Shown here piece after piece: positions 34,801 through 50,087 of a DNA stretch of 64,000 nucleotides. This DNA comes from Zychaea mexicana. Taxonomy: Eukaryota > Mucoromycota > Mucoromycetes > Mucorales > Lichtheimiaceae. Positions within the stretch are counted from its first letter, which is position 1. Every line of letters starts with the position of its first letter. Below the pieces are notes generated by a model. The model was not told the origin of the DNA. It was given only the letters and a program-made list of their open reading frames with translations, and ran no database searches. A program made the position numbers and the translations under genes. The stretch covers positions 1 through 64,000 of the forward strand of contig NW_026516700.1 in NCBI RefSeq assembly GCF_025766255.1, given 5' to 3'.

Positions 34801-36443
34801 TTTTTTTGTGGCACCAGCCGACAATACAACCACAAAATTACCCATACTTAGCGATATTCCTAAATTAACAAAAACAGTAAACGCTGCAACATATAATATC
34901 GATGAGTGACCTTGTTTACCAGTTGTGAATTTATATAATATTGCTTCGTCCCAGTACGCAACACAAGCGCAATAATCAAAAGCTAAACAAAAAGAATAAG
35001 ATTCGTCATACATAACGGATCGAACCATTCTATTATAACATATCTATCGCCCCCCAAAAAGTTTTATTATTTGAGGGTGGGCTCCGCTATAACCCCGCGA
35101 GTTATGCGCCCGTCTAAAAACCATTGCAATCCGAATTGGAGGGATTTACACGTGTGTGTCTCTGCGGTATGCGCCTAGAAAGAATGGAAGAAAAGAGTGT
35201 AACAAAATCTGGCACTATTCGGTCCTGTCCCCGCGCGCGTAAGGATGAGACATCACAAGAAAAGATGTCAAAAATGTTGAATGTTAGCAGTATAAAGATA
35301 TCATGGAATGTATACGCGTCCTTGTGATGATCCTTTATTGAAGAATTACAAAAGGACTTGGGTGAAAGCTCTTGCTTCTCGCGCCGCTATTATGCCTAGG
35401 ATAGCATTGGGTGAATAGGGAAAAACATTCAACAGATCCATGGCATTGAGCTTTGCGATAGACTACCAAGAAATGACCATGGGAGAATTGCTAACATTCT
35501 CCGAAAGCTCAACATTGAAGCACTCTTAGGTTGAAGCGCTGGTGGATTCGAGGTGCTGTAATTGCTTTAGTGCGGCCCCGTATCGCATATATGGAGAATC
35601 TTACAAACCAAAAATTGTCTTTTGTATAAATAACATGGCTCTCAAAAAGGTCAACAAGTTGATCAGTCAGAGTTATTTGGAAACATGTAGGCGAATAAGA
35701 AAGGTTATCTTTTGTCGAAAGGGACAACAAAAAGAATAATTGTACTGATCTAGTAGCGGCTTTCGCGAAAAGAAAATCTGTAAGTGGAATTCGTGCAGAG
35801 TCAGCAAGCAAGCCAAGTTCAGAGGAATTGTCATTGACATCAACGAAAAAAACTAAAGAGTTATATTGTGTCTGCCTAGATATGTGATGCTTTAATCGAC
35901 ATACTGAACGCTTTGCGACCATCTGGAAAGCAACAAACCTACGGCCAAGTTCCTATATATATGTGACTCTTTCGTTTAACAATGAGAATGGACACCGTAT
36001 TCATCAGCACTTAATCCACCACCAAATGCACCCCCACAAAACATGTGAGAATCTAATGCTAGCTTTGAATTGCTTGGCCGCTAACTAAAACTTGGGGTAC
36101 GTAGGATGGGTACACCAAGAGAGTTTTCAAACACACAGGCACTAACATACAAGTGATCTCGGGCCAAACCGCGCTTTTAAAAATATACTGATGTTGAATA
36201 TGTATCATATTGTATTTTGATAGAAATTACACTGGTGTTGGATATGTATAATATTGTATTTGATAAAAAATTACAAGGGCACAGCCCCAAGATATAAGCG
36301 GATTAACAATAAAAAAAGACTATAAGTGAGATAAACGTAAAAGGGAGAAAGGGTAATTGCAGAGGAGAGGAGAAATGAACAAGAGTGATTATGGCAGTGT
36401 GTGGAGAGAGAAGAAATTAGAGATAGAACTATATAACTGTTTT
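31877..36443. other. Gene-poor interval
   Basis: Some 4.5 kb without a convincing gene. Short frames exist: 32136–32390 (-), 33137–33355 (-), 34750–35028 (-), 35509–35922 (-, 137 codons, the longest). None has a recognisable domain and none joins clearly to neighbours. G-homopolymers occur near 34425. The interval probably contains decayed genes. Confidence 0.45.
36187..36275. repeat. Two-copy 44-bp tandem repeat
   Basis: An ACTGATGTTGAATATGTAT-type unit at 36187 is repeated at 36231 with several substitutions. It lies just downstream of the sugar transporter gene. Confidence 0.7.
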
Positions 36444-38512
36444 CTACTTGTAGTTGGGACCATCGGCCTTCTCGTCATAGTCTTGCTTGACTTGACCAGC
36501 GGCAGAGCTAGGATCGGGTTGCTCTTTGGCACCGTCCTGGGGAACAGAGACATTGCTTGGAATGCGGCGCGATGCAGGGCGGCTAGCAACGCTAGGGACG
36601 CGGGAGCCACGCTCGACATCACCGCGCTTTTCATCATACTGAGAAGAAGCACCGATCGAAGGAGCAATGGAGCGAGCATCGGCCTTGAAGTCTTCGGTGG
36701 CAAATAGAACCTCGATTTCTTCCAAGGACTTGCCGTTGGTCTCGGGGTACCACAAGTAGATAGGGATCAGGAAAATGACGTTGAGGATACCAAACAACAA
36801 GAAAGTCCAGTACTTTGCATATTCGAAAAGAACAGGGGCAATCATAGCAACAACAAAGTTACCAAGCCAATTTCTAGATAAAATAGGATGATGGAAGTTA
36901 GCTTCAAAGTAACTTGCGCGGAACAGAGAACGAGAAAAGAAATTCAATCAACGTACGCGCCAGTACTCATACTGTTGCCCTTGGCACGCAAGGCAGTGGG
37001 GAAAATTTCAGAGGGATAGAGCCATGCAAGACCCAACCAAGCAGCACCAAAGATGGCATTGTACAAGATGACAAAGACAATGACGGCGGGGGAAGCACGG
37101 GTGTCACCACGTTCGACACAGTACTGAGCAGCACCAACAATGATAAGGGTGACGGCCTGACCGATCAAACCGGCATACATGAGGAAACGACGACCATAAC
37201 GATCGACAGTGTAGATAGGAGTCAAAGCACCAAGGAAGTAAAAGATGGAATCAACACCGGCCATCAACATGGCCATAGCGTGATTCATACCGGCTTGCAA
37301 GAAAATATCCGTGAGATAGTACGAGATGACTATTGTTGATGCATGGAGAAGATGATGATTAATTCACATTTGTTTGAAGTCATGCATATGCAAGACATGT
37401 GCAAAAAACAGTAAACTTACCGTTGATACCACCAAACTGTTGCATGAATTGACCACCCATACCGAGGAATACACGGTAGCGGTTGTTCATTCTACCCTTG
37501 CTGAAGAGTTCCTTGTAAGATCTGATACCTTCACGGCGTTCAAGCTCGATACCGTCGCGGATTTCCTCCCACAAGGAGACACAGCGAGGATGGGTGGTAT
37601 CCTCATCGGTCCAGAGGCGAGCCAAGACAAGCTTACATTCGTCCTCATGACCGTGGCTCTGCAACCAACGTGGGGATTCGGGCAAGAAGTAAGTACCGAC
37701 ACCGAGGATGATACCAAAGACCATCTGGAAAGCCAACGGGAATCTCCATGGGAATTCACCATGGACAAAGTAAAGACCAAATTCGAGCCAGTAGGCAATA
37801 CCGACACCGAAAGCAAGCAAAGATGCTTCGAAAGCGACGTGAGCACCACGGTTCTTGGGTGGCGAAAGTTCGGCTTGGTATACAGGGATGGTAGCAGTGT
37901 TCAGACCGTTGCCGACACCAGTGAAAATACGAGCGAAAATCATCATGCCAACATTGACAGAGGCAGTTTGAATAACAGCACCAACGCAGAGAATAAAGCA
38001 ACCAAGACGGATCGTTTTACGACGACCAAGCCAATCACCGACCTTACCTGTAGTAAACAAACAAGCAAAGCGTTGTGTGTGTAAGTTAGCTTGTCTATAA
38101 AAAGCTTGAAGCGAGAAAGAGAGAGAAGGGGACTTTTTCTTTCTTTGAAAAGACTTACCAGTCGACAAGGCACCAGCCATACAACCAATTTCGTATAGGG
38201 CGACAATAGCTCCCATCAAGGCAGAATTGTAGTCTTCCTCAGTCTCCATACCCATGTAGTATTTAAAGTTATCGTTTGCTACGACACCGGACATGACGCC
38301 CTGATGATGATGATGATGATGGTATCAAACGTGTCGGTTTGGTTAACATCCATTATTTTTGCAAGAGAAATCAACCCTAGCAAAGAGATATAAAGGAGAC
38401 CATTGATTGTATGCCATACCTGATCGTAACCGAAGAGCAAGAAACCAACACCAGCCATTGCGGTGGATGCTCTGAACAGAGCATTACCTTTGAGCTTCAA
38501 TAAGTTTACCAT
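36444..38512 (-). CDS. MFS sugar transporter
   Basis: I place the start at the ATG at 38512 (MVNLLKLKGNALFRA) and the stop at 36444; at least six exons give about 560 residues. It has twelve predicted helices with sugar-porter signatures: GFLLFGYDQ/GVMSGVV in helix 1, GDWLGRRKTI after helix 2, GVGNGLNTATIPVYQAELSP, the central PESPRWL, QQFGGIN in helix 7, DRYGRRFLMYAG, and the terminal PETNGKSLEEIEVLF. A 90-residue Ser/Pro/Asp-rich cytosolic tail follows. It belongs to the fungal hexose/pentose/quinate-type sugar-porter family. The exact sugar cannot be read from sequence. A longer N-terminus beyond 38512 has no ATG in frame. Confidence 0.92.
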
Positions 38513-41500
38513 GACGGCGAGATCAAAGTTCCCCACAATTGTCTCCACTAAGTCCGTGCTTTTATACTCTTGTTCAGTGAATTTGATCTAAACGTTTTGC
38601 CGACAGCGGAGAGAAGATCTGTATTCCTCTAAAACCGGTCTGTGAAACGAATGCTGATGTCAATCGCACACCTTTAAGGAAAGGAGCGGGATTCGCTGGT
38701 AACTGCTGGTACGATTGGCTGAATTTCGGGGAAAATTGGTCGTTTTAGGCGAAAATAATTACTCTATGGATCGTCGACCTTGATGTTCGACTTTTGATGC
38801 TAGATTGATTTTTTAAAAAATATTATGAAACCAAAAAGATCCGCAAGGGAAGGAAAAAAAAAGAGGATAAAGAACAGCTGCAAAAAAAAAAAAATAGAGG
38901 ATGGAGCAAGGGCGCCCGAGTCCAAAGGTAACCCTGTTCCGGCGGTTAGTAGTATTATACAGCATCCAGCGCGGCTGTAGTATATCGGTACTGTACTGCT
39001 TCTAAAATGTGCAGCGTACAGTACCGCCGTATTATACTGGGATTTTATTTTTGGTTTGCTTTGAATCTCGGCTGGGGCGCTTGCTCTCTCTGTTTCTCTC
39101 TTCCCTCCCCCCACATGCGGCGGATGTAGGTTCCCCTGATTAGCCTGGTTTGGATGCTTTTATTTTACGACACTTGTCCTCATGATTTTCCGCTTGTTAG
39201 GTTTCACTGTTTTGATACAGAAAATTTAAAGTTTTTTGGTACTTTTCTGTCCAACCAACGGGATCAAAAAGAGCAAAAACATGTTTTCTGCGTTTTTTTT
39301 AACGTGTGAAGATATGTGATGATGGAACAAGTAAACCCTTCCCCCAATATGTTGTATGCAAACATATGCAAGAATCCTTATCGATTGTGTATATGTCGTC
39401 AATCACCTGGGGCGCACATATGCAGTCACTGCATGTATTGTGCACGCGTGCTGTGTATATATGTGCATTGGGATGATGTAAAAGTAATTTTTTTGCCCTG
39501 ATTTAAACAGGTTCGTTGGACCAATATGGCGAATAAAGATGATAAAAAGGAAAAGTTTTTTTTTCTCCCGCAACATTCCATTGGGTTAATAAAGAAATTC
39601 CGTTTTTTCTAAAGACCACGAATAGTTGGTCAGTTGAGCACCTAGTGGCCTGTACTTGTCTAGTAAAGGCTGGGTTAGATCAGAGTCCACTCTTGATGCT
39701 CACCGGGCCATTGACATGCGAAGACAGATATCTGGTGTAAAGAGGAAGAGACAAACAAGAGCAAGAAGGAGTAGCGTGTTTATTATTGTGAGCAGCTGCT
39801 TTCAAGTGCTTGCATTTGGTAACACACAACGGCTTAACCGTTAGCCTTTCAGCTGATAGTCCAAGTATTATCACCAACTTTTTTCCCTGTTATCGCCCCG
39901 CAAATTGTGAACAAGAGAGTTATACACAAGAAACCCGGTTTGTACATTTTGCATCGCCGCATGTCCTTGGTATTTTAGACAACGTCATTGTTATGGTACC
40001 TAAAACCTTTTTTTGTTTTTAACTTCCTAAATGTACAAGTGGTAGTAGGAAGTGAGTGGTACACAACGCAAAGAACTGTCGGTTTCTGTAAGACCGAACT
40101 ACTCAACTTTTTTAAGCGGATCTTGTCACAAAACGCAAGGGCACCGTTTCACTTGTTTTGGGAAATTCACAGAAACAGATCGGTTGAAAGGACGATCAAA
40201 AGTGCATAGGAGCCCTGACAGTTCAGATGACAAATAAGCAAACAAGAGAATCCTGTAAAGGTTACTACGCTGTGGCTAAAGTGGGGCATGTTGTGTGGAT
40301 GTATTTTTTACAGTCTTCTGCTACTTGCACTTTTGTAAAACGTTATTATTACTTTCTGGAGGTTTTTTTTTTTTTTTTACACGGATCAGCTCTCAAACCA
40401 TTTGTAGTATATTACTTTACACTAGACTAAAAGCGGGCAGAAACTGACCTTTTCCCGCCAAAACGTCGATCCAGGGTTGCCATATTAGACATAAACCCTG
40501 GAGTATTTTAGGGCTTGTTTGTCCGACTCAGCAGAAAACACAGAGCAAGCATCTTGTAAGGGCTGAGAAGAAAAAAAAAACAAATAGGCAAGAGCGGAAT
40601 TTAACCGAGACACATTATTGGTTTGTCATTGTAGAAGGGTTTCCTTTGCTATATTGCTAACCTTGTTTTCTTCTGGGATTCTGCTGAAGGTCAGACACAC
40701 TTGACAAAGCTCTCGGTTCGTTGCGAGGAGCGATCTAATTCGGATTGGAAGTCGCAGAATTTTTCTGGAATTTCTCGCTGCTGCTGCTGCTGCTGTCGTT
40801 GTTGTCATGGGCGGTTTTGGCCAACTACGAGTGAGGTGCAACATAGTTTTGGCACGCAAAGCTAAACTAGACTCTGGCTTGATTCGTTGGTTGTTTTTTA
40901 TGTGCTGCGCTCCAAACTGTTTCTCTTCATCTTATATAATCTTTTATAAAAAAAACGAGCAGAGACTAGTAAATGGTCTTGTGCCATGACGTCTGATGGA
41001 TGTACTACACTCACACAACAAGGTTGATATCTAGTAAGCAAAAAGTACTGCAGAACTCAGCCTACAAATGACGTAGTTGACACAGAATGTCCATTAAGCC
41101 ACTAAGAGTTTGTTTGTTGATAATGCATCTTCCCAATCTGAGAGCAAGTATAAACGAACGACATAATGTTCTGCAGTGGCAATGTGGTCAAACAATAATA
41201 AAGCTGCTTGTCGCGACTCAGCCGTTGCACCTCCGATTGGCATAACACATATTGTATGTAGGTTAGGAACTTTTTTTGCGCATGTTAACATCGCATGTGT
41301 AAATCGGACCCGGTCGGTACGGACTCGAAAAAAGAGCTATAAAGTGGGTTGTATGACAGCTATTTCCAAAGAAGGTCGCGAAGAGAACTACTTTGTAGGA
41401 AACTATCATGTTTGCATCATGTGCAGTTTTATATCAAGTTACTGCAGCTCCATCCTCTCGCTCCATGTATTACATAGTGCTATTTATCTTCAAAAAATAT

Positions 41501-42692
41501 TCACTCTTCTACTGTATCAAGTAGGAGAAGGTAACCTATTTTAGTATATCGTCGCGTACAAACGAACTATTATAATAGGGCTGGCACAATCATCCGAACT
41601 GTAGAGCTCTTCGGATCGTAAAACTCATAACGCAATAATGACAGCGTTTAAGGTAATATTATTTTTGATTATAGAAAAAATAAGAAAAGGGCATTGTACA
41701 TGTACTACGGCTGATCTGGAGCGGATGGTGACAGAGACGACGAATTCTATTCTGTTTACCGACAAATAATACAGAGTGGAAATATATACCGAACGCATTC
41801 TCATTTTTGGGCCTTTGTCAAGCTGATTTTTGCGCAACAATCTCTTTTGGCTCACATTCATATTTCAAAAAAAATATGACAGCTAATATGACAGTAGTTG
41901 ATGAGTGCTAGGAACAGCTACAATGTTTCAGTTCCTTTTTAAGATCGTTTGTTGCCGAGGCTACTCTATACGGTTGTTATGGTACCGTCTTATGTTGCAA
42001 TGCCTGTAATGTGGTTGTCATAGTTACTAATTAGCTGCCATGACTAGGCGCTACAGAGCAAAAAAAAAGATCAATATGTTAAACCAAGGTAAGTAACTAT
42101 TTACCCTACCAAAACCATCTTTATATATGCTATATACCACTGTAATACTATGAATTTGAGCATCCGCTCATACCTCGATCCGACCAGGTTGTCATATCGG
42201 ACTGTATGTACCTGAGACCCTTGGATTACACTTCTTTGGTCTCCGACTCAGAAAAAGTGCTTTTTGGTTTTTGGTAGAAAAACTTGTGTAATGCTGGGAA
42301 GGAGGAAAAACGGAATTACATAAAAAATGTAAGTTTTTTTTATAGAGTTGAAGGTATAGACAGTTATTAAAAATGACGTCCAAGACATTGTTTGTTGTCA
42401 AAAATAAAGAACATATAGAACCCTTGGAAATTATTCAACAACCACAGCCAGGATGCCCTTAACGGTATTTTGTAAATACACCGATATGGATACCAAGCTA
42501 CTTTGGTTCGATTGGGGTAGTCCCCATTGCTGGCTTGTTACATGTGCATGTAGCTAGTTTTTCAAGTTGAGTCGGATGAATGTGATATTTCTAAGAAAAA
42601 ACACTTGTCTAACAGTTATCGCATCCCTCAGAAAAGCATAAAGGGGAGGGAGGGAAAAGGGTTATCCAAAAAGGGGACCAATTGTTTATGCT
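38513..42692. other. Gene-poor interval
   Basis: Over 4 kb with no supported gene. Notable items are a GCT trinucleotide run near 40780–40796, poly-T at 40363–40378, and an inverted repeat at 38990–39030. A minus-strand frame at 41094–41291 (containing AALLLFDHIATAEHYVVRL) looks faintly protein-like but stands alone. Confidence 0.45.
38990..39030. repeat. Short inverted repeat
   Basis: GGTACTGTACTGC and GCAGCGTACAGTACC face each other across about 11 bp, giving a 13-bp imperfect stem. It lies upstream of the sugar transporter start (about 480 bp) and could be a regulatory palindrome or small-element remnant. Confidence 0.5.
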
Positions 42693-42700
42693 TATATAAA
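42693..42700 (+). promoter_or_regulatory. TATA box
   Basis: TATATAAA lies 80 bp upstream of the ATG of the small candidate gene at 42773. Confidence 0.45.
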
Positions 42701-42772
42701 CACCTGGTTGTTTCTCTTGCCAAGATTACATCAAGACAAGAATAAGTGGTACAGGGCAAAGCAGGCCGGATC

Positions 42773-43113
42773 ATGTGGTACACACACATTCATCATCACC
42801 ATTCAACACGCTCAACTCAGTCTGACGGAAATGGAGCCGACGGAAAACCACCTCAGCCTGGTAACATAACGTATATAGATTGTTGTTATAAATTTTTGTG
42901 TGCTGAGCAGCATATTTGGGTGTGTGCGCCGATGATCTTTTTCTTATTTGACATCTGATTTTTTTTTTGACAGCATATGAAAACAAGTCATTATTTCCAT
43001 TGCATAATATTCAGGCAAGGCACAAAAGGCTGTCTTTCCCGGGCATACTTCCCAGTTGGTTTGTTGTATCTCCGACCGATAAGAAAGAAAGTAGAATATA
43101 TCCCCTTTCATAA
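42773..43113 (+). CDS. Candidate small two-exon gene, function unknown
   Basis: Exon 1 is 42773–42860 (MWYTHIHHHHSTRSTQSDGN and onward to KPPQP). A 113-bp intron starts GTAACA and ends in a T-run plus CAG. Exon 2 is 42974–43113 and encodes AYENKSLFPLHNIQARHKRL to SRIYPLS and TAA. The phase closes, giving about 75 residues with a TATA box at the right distance. His-rich start, basic middle, no signal peptide or membrane segment. It sits in tandem ahead of PFKFB, ending 248 bp before its start. It could be a real short protein or an upstream transcribed region of PFKFB. Confidence 0.4.
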
Positions 43114-43278
43114 ACTGTAGTAAGCCAAAGGATAGGCACTAGGAGCAAACAAACAGCCGTCGTCAATAGAGAAATTGTTCAGAGGGCAGACAAAAAGGGA
43201 AATGGAGGCAATAACTGTAACTTCTATATCTACCATGACGCCACTTTTTAATAAAAAACGAAAAGAAAGGCATGTATC

Positions 43279-43288
43279 ATATAAAAAG
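43279..43288 (+). promoter_or_regulatory. TATA box of PFKFB gene
   Basis: ATATAAAAAG lies 73 bp before the ATG at 43361. Confidence 0.5.
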
Positions 43289-43360
43289 GACGGCGGGCTC
43301 AAGAGCGGACGTGACTTGATACCATTTAGTCTGAAAGCGAAAAAAAAAACCCTCTAAAAA

Positions 43361-46044
<2,684 letters not shown>

Positions 46045-46288
46045 AAGATGGTCTTTTTCATTTTATCGTTATTGTCATTATCATTACTATCATCATTTCA
46101 CGCACATCCTACATACATTTAATACCAGCACATTATCACACACCACCTCATTCTTCTTCAAAGCAATCACCCAACCCCAACGCACGCACGCACACTATAC
46201 ACACGCACACAGCAGCAGTTCATATTCCTCTTTTGTTTCTCTTCTTTGCATTTATAATAAACCCATGTTAGATTAACTACTACAAGTA

Positions 46289-47929
46289 CTATTGTACAGC
46301 CACGCGTGTGCAGGAGGAAGAGTCTGAATACACGCTATTGATTTCGGCGCTGCAGTCTGTGAGGACGGAGCTTGTCGATGAACGTCTAAGAAGAAGATGA
46401 TGATGATGATTTGGCGATGATGCAGGAACAGTGAGATATCCGGCGACAGCTGAAGGGGCTGACGGTGATGCATAATGATGGTGACCGCCACCTGGCCAGC
46501 CATCACATAGGGTCCTTCCATCCAATGATTGGTGGTCGTTTTCGGTGTTTTCGTTGAGCGATAAAGAAGGAGACGGTGAGTGGACGTCGATGGATACGGG
46601 GCTCATCGGGCTCGGATCCGGTGATTCAATGTTTGGTATAAACGAAGGCAGTGCGGCTCCGTTTTCTTGGAGGAGAAACGAGGGCAACGGGAGTTGCAGA
46701 TGCGGAGGGACAGGATATGTTGCTGGGACGGTTGCAATGGTGATCGGGATACTGATGCTCACGTTATTCAACGAAGAAGGAAACTTCCAGCTTGAGGCGC
46801 CCCACGGCAACGTGACCACAATCTGATAGGTGATATTACCGAGCGACGGTGCGCAGTGGGATGGGATTTGGAAATTACATACGGAAGTATTATTGGCATA
46901 CTTGCCCATGGGCGCATAGATGGTTTCGCTGTGTACGGTGTGGGTTTTGTCTGCTGCTGCTGCTGCTGCTCCTGCCATGGCCACCAGTGCCACTTGGAAG
47001 GACGAGATTTTGTGCTCCGACCTGTTCTTTGTGATCAGCTTGACGGTGCAGTTGTCGCCTGATTTGGAGCTACTTTGGTTAAACGGGAATCTTCTTTTGT
47101 TGACCCAATTGGGATAAATATTCCCTTTTTGAATTTACCCACCTGGACAATAGGCCGGTCTGGCGGCCTGTAGCGTCAGCTGTAGTCGATTGTTGCTGCC
47201 TCGCTTAAACTCTTGCGTTTCCTTGGGTGGCAGCTCGTCCGTGACGCACGATATTAACGGGAGATACATGACGCGTGCAGGGGCTGTCTCCATGGCCCGT
47301 TGATCGTGCAGATCAAGAAATCCTTGCAAAGTATAGTCGACGCGGTGACAAAGCTCATTATCCTGCATCGACGGTGGATAGTTCACATTGGGCAACTTGA
47401 TGGCAAACAGATACATGTGGCAACCCTCTTTCAATTCATCACCTGCTGCCCTATCGACTGTATTCGTCGGAAATATTTCATGAAAATATGCAGCAGGATC
47501 AATGAACATGCTCATATTTGACCCCATGCGTCACTGTTGTTGCTGTTGTTGTTGTTGCCAATGAACAAACTCTACCTGACCGAGGCTTGCCCCAAATGAT
47601 GCTCTCTACATTGAAGAGTGTTTTGATAGCCCGGTTGCTCTTTTGTTCGCATCGAAAAGCGACTCGAATGTTGTGCGCTCTTAAAGGTTTGTCAAGTGTA
47701 AGAAACACCGATCCTAAGAGTAATACAGCCAATAAAAGAGAATGACAAGTGGAGATCCAGAATGAGAATCAAGCAATTCAAAAAAGAATGATTGCGAGAC
47801 GGACGTGAAAGGGAAACGATAAGGTTTACCGCTCAAAATAGCGCCCGGACCAAACGCAACAAGTCGTTCGGATCCGCCTGGACTAATTGACAACCGGAAT
47901 GACTTTACAGTGCGATGTGAGAAGATCAT
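46289..47929 (-). CDS. Arrestin-domain protein (alpha-arrestin-like)
   Basis: The likely first exon starts at ATG 47929 (MIFSHRTVKSFRLSISPGG). The next encodes VFLTLDKPLRAHNIRVAFRC and FNVESIIWG, the arrestin N-terminal fold. Then come HMYLFAIKLPNVNYPPSMQ and HRVDYTLQGFLDLHD. After an intron, DNCTVKLITKNRSEHKISSF begins the C-terminal arrestin domain, with the pattern typical of arrestins. The tail is Pro/Ser/His-rich and ends at 46289. The junction before MGSNMSMFID does not close in phase with the sites I can see, so that splice, or a frameshift, is unresolved. Alpha-arrestins recruit Rsp5-type ubiquitin ligases to transporters, but I see no PPxY motif here. It converges with PFKFB, 244 bp apart. 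Confidence 0.75.
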
Positions 47930-48149
47930 TGAAAAGTGGAAAAAGGAAGAAGTAAGAGGAGGAGCAAAGTGAGGGTGCAGGGTGGTTCCACACACATAAA
48001 GGAAAAAAAAGCAGCCAGCGGCATTTTTTTTTTTTTTTTTGAAACGCATGATCCTTACCATTCTCGGTTTGAAACTAAAAAACGCACCTACATTCTCTCT
48101 TTTTTCGTTTGAATTCTGAGAAAAAAGATCCCCAATGGTTTATTAAAGA
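47930..48149. promoter_or_regulatory. Bidirectional promoter region
   Basis: 220 bp between divergent starts of the arrestin-like gene (-) and the small gene at 48150 (+), with an 18-bp poly-T tract near 48025. Confidence 0.45.
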
Positions 48150-48515
48150 ATGAAACACCCAAACTCAATGACCAAAGACTATGAATACAAGGTCTATGAT
48201 TGTGTGGACGGTCAACAACCGGCATTCTTGGCCCACTCACAAAGCCATGCACCCATCATTGTCATGGCACGCCATGAAGGATTCCAATGGAACGACGAGC
48301 TCTTTGTCAATCCGTTTAGGCGAGGTGCCGGCGGGTGCATAAGTCATAAAAGTGCAGATAGGCTCGAGCGTGAGAGTCGAGTCTCGGGCAGCACAGCACT
48401 TACGAGCAGTAGTAACAACACTACAGATCAAAGGCAACAGCAGCAGCAGCAGCACGAGGAGGATTCTGTAGTTCAGATACAGTTGTCAGAAGCAGATCGA
48501 GACATTTGGCCTTGA
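48150..48515 (+). CDS. Small conserved-looking protein of unknown function
   Basis: A single-exon frame of 121 codons starting MKHPNSMTKDYEYKVYDCVD. The N-terminal 65 residues have ordinary, compact composition (QPAFLAHSQSHAPIIVMARH, then EGFQWNDELFVNPFRRG). The C-terminal half is Ser/Gln-rich with a Gln run and an acidic end, LSEADRDIWP. No signal peptide or membrane segment. A second in-frame ATG at codon 7 could be the start. I do not recognise the family. It is divergent from the arrestin-like gene and may share its promoter. Confidence 0.6.
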   Translation: MKHPNSMTKDYEYKVYDCVDGQQPAFLAHSQSHAPIIVMARHEGFQWNDELFVNPFRRGAGGCISHKSADRLERESRVSGSTALTSSSNNTTDQRQQQQQQHEEDSVVQIQLSEADRDIWP

Positions 48516-50087
48516 TTCTCCTAGATGCATCTTTTGTACATAAAATCTTTCTATCTGTATTGTATTCTGGAAGCGATCATCAAGTTACTTTGTGTTTTGT
48601 CTCCTGTGCCGCGATCGCCGAAAAGAAAAAAATCCCATCCACCCCCTTCCCCTTGTGTCGATGTACTTTGTTCAGGAGCCTTCATTTCAAATATACACGT
48701 CGGGTCACAGAAGACACAGTGGAGAGATATTTACTGAATTGATATTTACCGAAACAAAGCAAAAATAAAGAGGAAAACTCACCGAAAGATCACTTGATAG
48801 AGCATATTGCAATTGAATGAGAGAAAAAGCCTACTTTCTGCCCTTACTGCTTGTCAAGACAGTGCGTTACCTTTTGTTACTGCAATAACCTGCGGGACAG
48901 CCTTATAAAGCAGCAGTCAGGTCGTCGAGCTATTCGCAGGCATATGCATGGTAAAGCAGACACGAGATACTGATCTACGATACATTCGATGTAATCAATA
49001 AGCATCATCGCTGCCTAACCCCCTACTTTATCTCCATGTGGCATTTATGCCAAGAAATCGACGGGTGGCAACAAGATTTCGCTGGAATGTTGTGGCTGTG
49101 TTATGCATTTGAGTTATGATGCGTTTTGCTTCAAGCGCTCTATTTCATCACATCCATACGGGCTGCGAATGACAAAGAATTTATCTTCCCCTACATAAAA
49201 TGGGTGGTAAAGTTATCGATGCAGCCAATACGTTCCAGTGGCGCTCAGCATTACCAGGTAGATAAAAAAACCTGTTGTTTTCAAATCGTGATCGTAGTTG
49301 TGCATGTTTTCGGATCACAGGTCAGATATTATCACAAACCTCGATATCATCTTACTTTGTAATGCATAACAGTTTTCTTGTCGACGTTACGCCCTTTTGC
49401 TTTGCTGCTGCTCGTTGTTAATACATGTATCTTGCGCTCGTCGTTTAGATAAAAAAAAAACTTTTAGATGTCTCAACTATGTCTTTTGATATCGAGAGTT
49501 ACGTTGGCACTCTTTTGTAGGCTCCTAACGAGCGCTTTAATGATTTTGAAAAATATTCGGCTGCTACATAGCGGCGAGATAATGACGGTATCTCGACATA
49601 CGGTTGGTACATGCATTACTCTACTAATGTTATTAGCAGCTTCGTATCATCTCTTGTCATTATATAACGGTTGGATATATCATACTACAATCTCAAAACG
49701 CTACCAGCAATAGCCATCATTGGATCAAAGTGTATTTAACGTTGAATGCGTGGTCAACTCACCTTATACGTATGTGCTAAATATTACGCACACACAGCAG
49801 GCCCTCGGTAGTAGTAGCAGTATTATCTTGTAGCATCTTCTCCCCGAGAGTCAACGAATGATTTATCACTTGATGTCATACGAGTAGCGCTTCTCAGAGT
49901 GATGCATGTAAATAGGCTGCTCTAGTTACCAAAGGCTGATACAGCAGCAGAAGTGTGATTGTGCATTTCATTATTTGACAGACAGACACAGGACGGATCT
50001 GACTTGTGTTACCGCGAAATTCGTTTCTGAACTTGAATAGAGAGAGTGCGCAGGCAGACAGTTTTACGGTGCTTTTTTCCAGGGACA
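48516..50087. other. Intergenic region
   Basis: About 1.6 kb, AT-rich, with only short unrelated frames. It contains the promoter of the Med5-like gene; nothing else is supported. Confidence 0.5.

Noticed and set aside
35509..35922. 137-codon minus-strand frame
   Set aside because: Longest frame in the gene-poor interval but no recognisable domain, no promoter and no joining exon; not enough to call a gene.
40626..40859. Minus-strand frame with an alanine run
   Set aside because: Its alanine run is a GCT microsatellite; the start lies on a non-ATG codon or in an unconvincing context.
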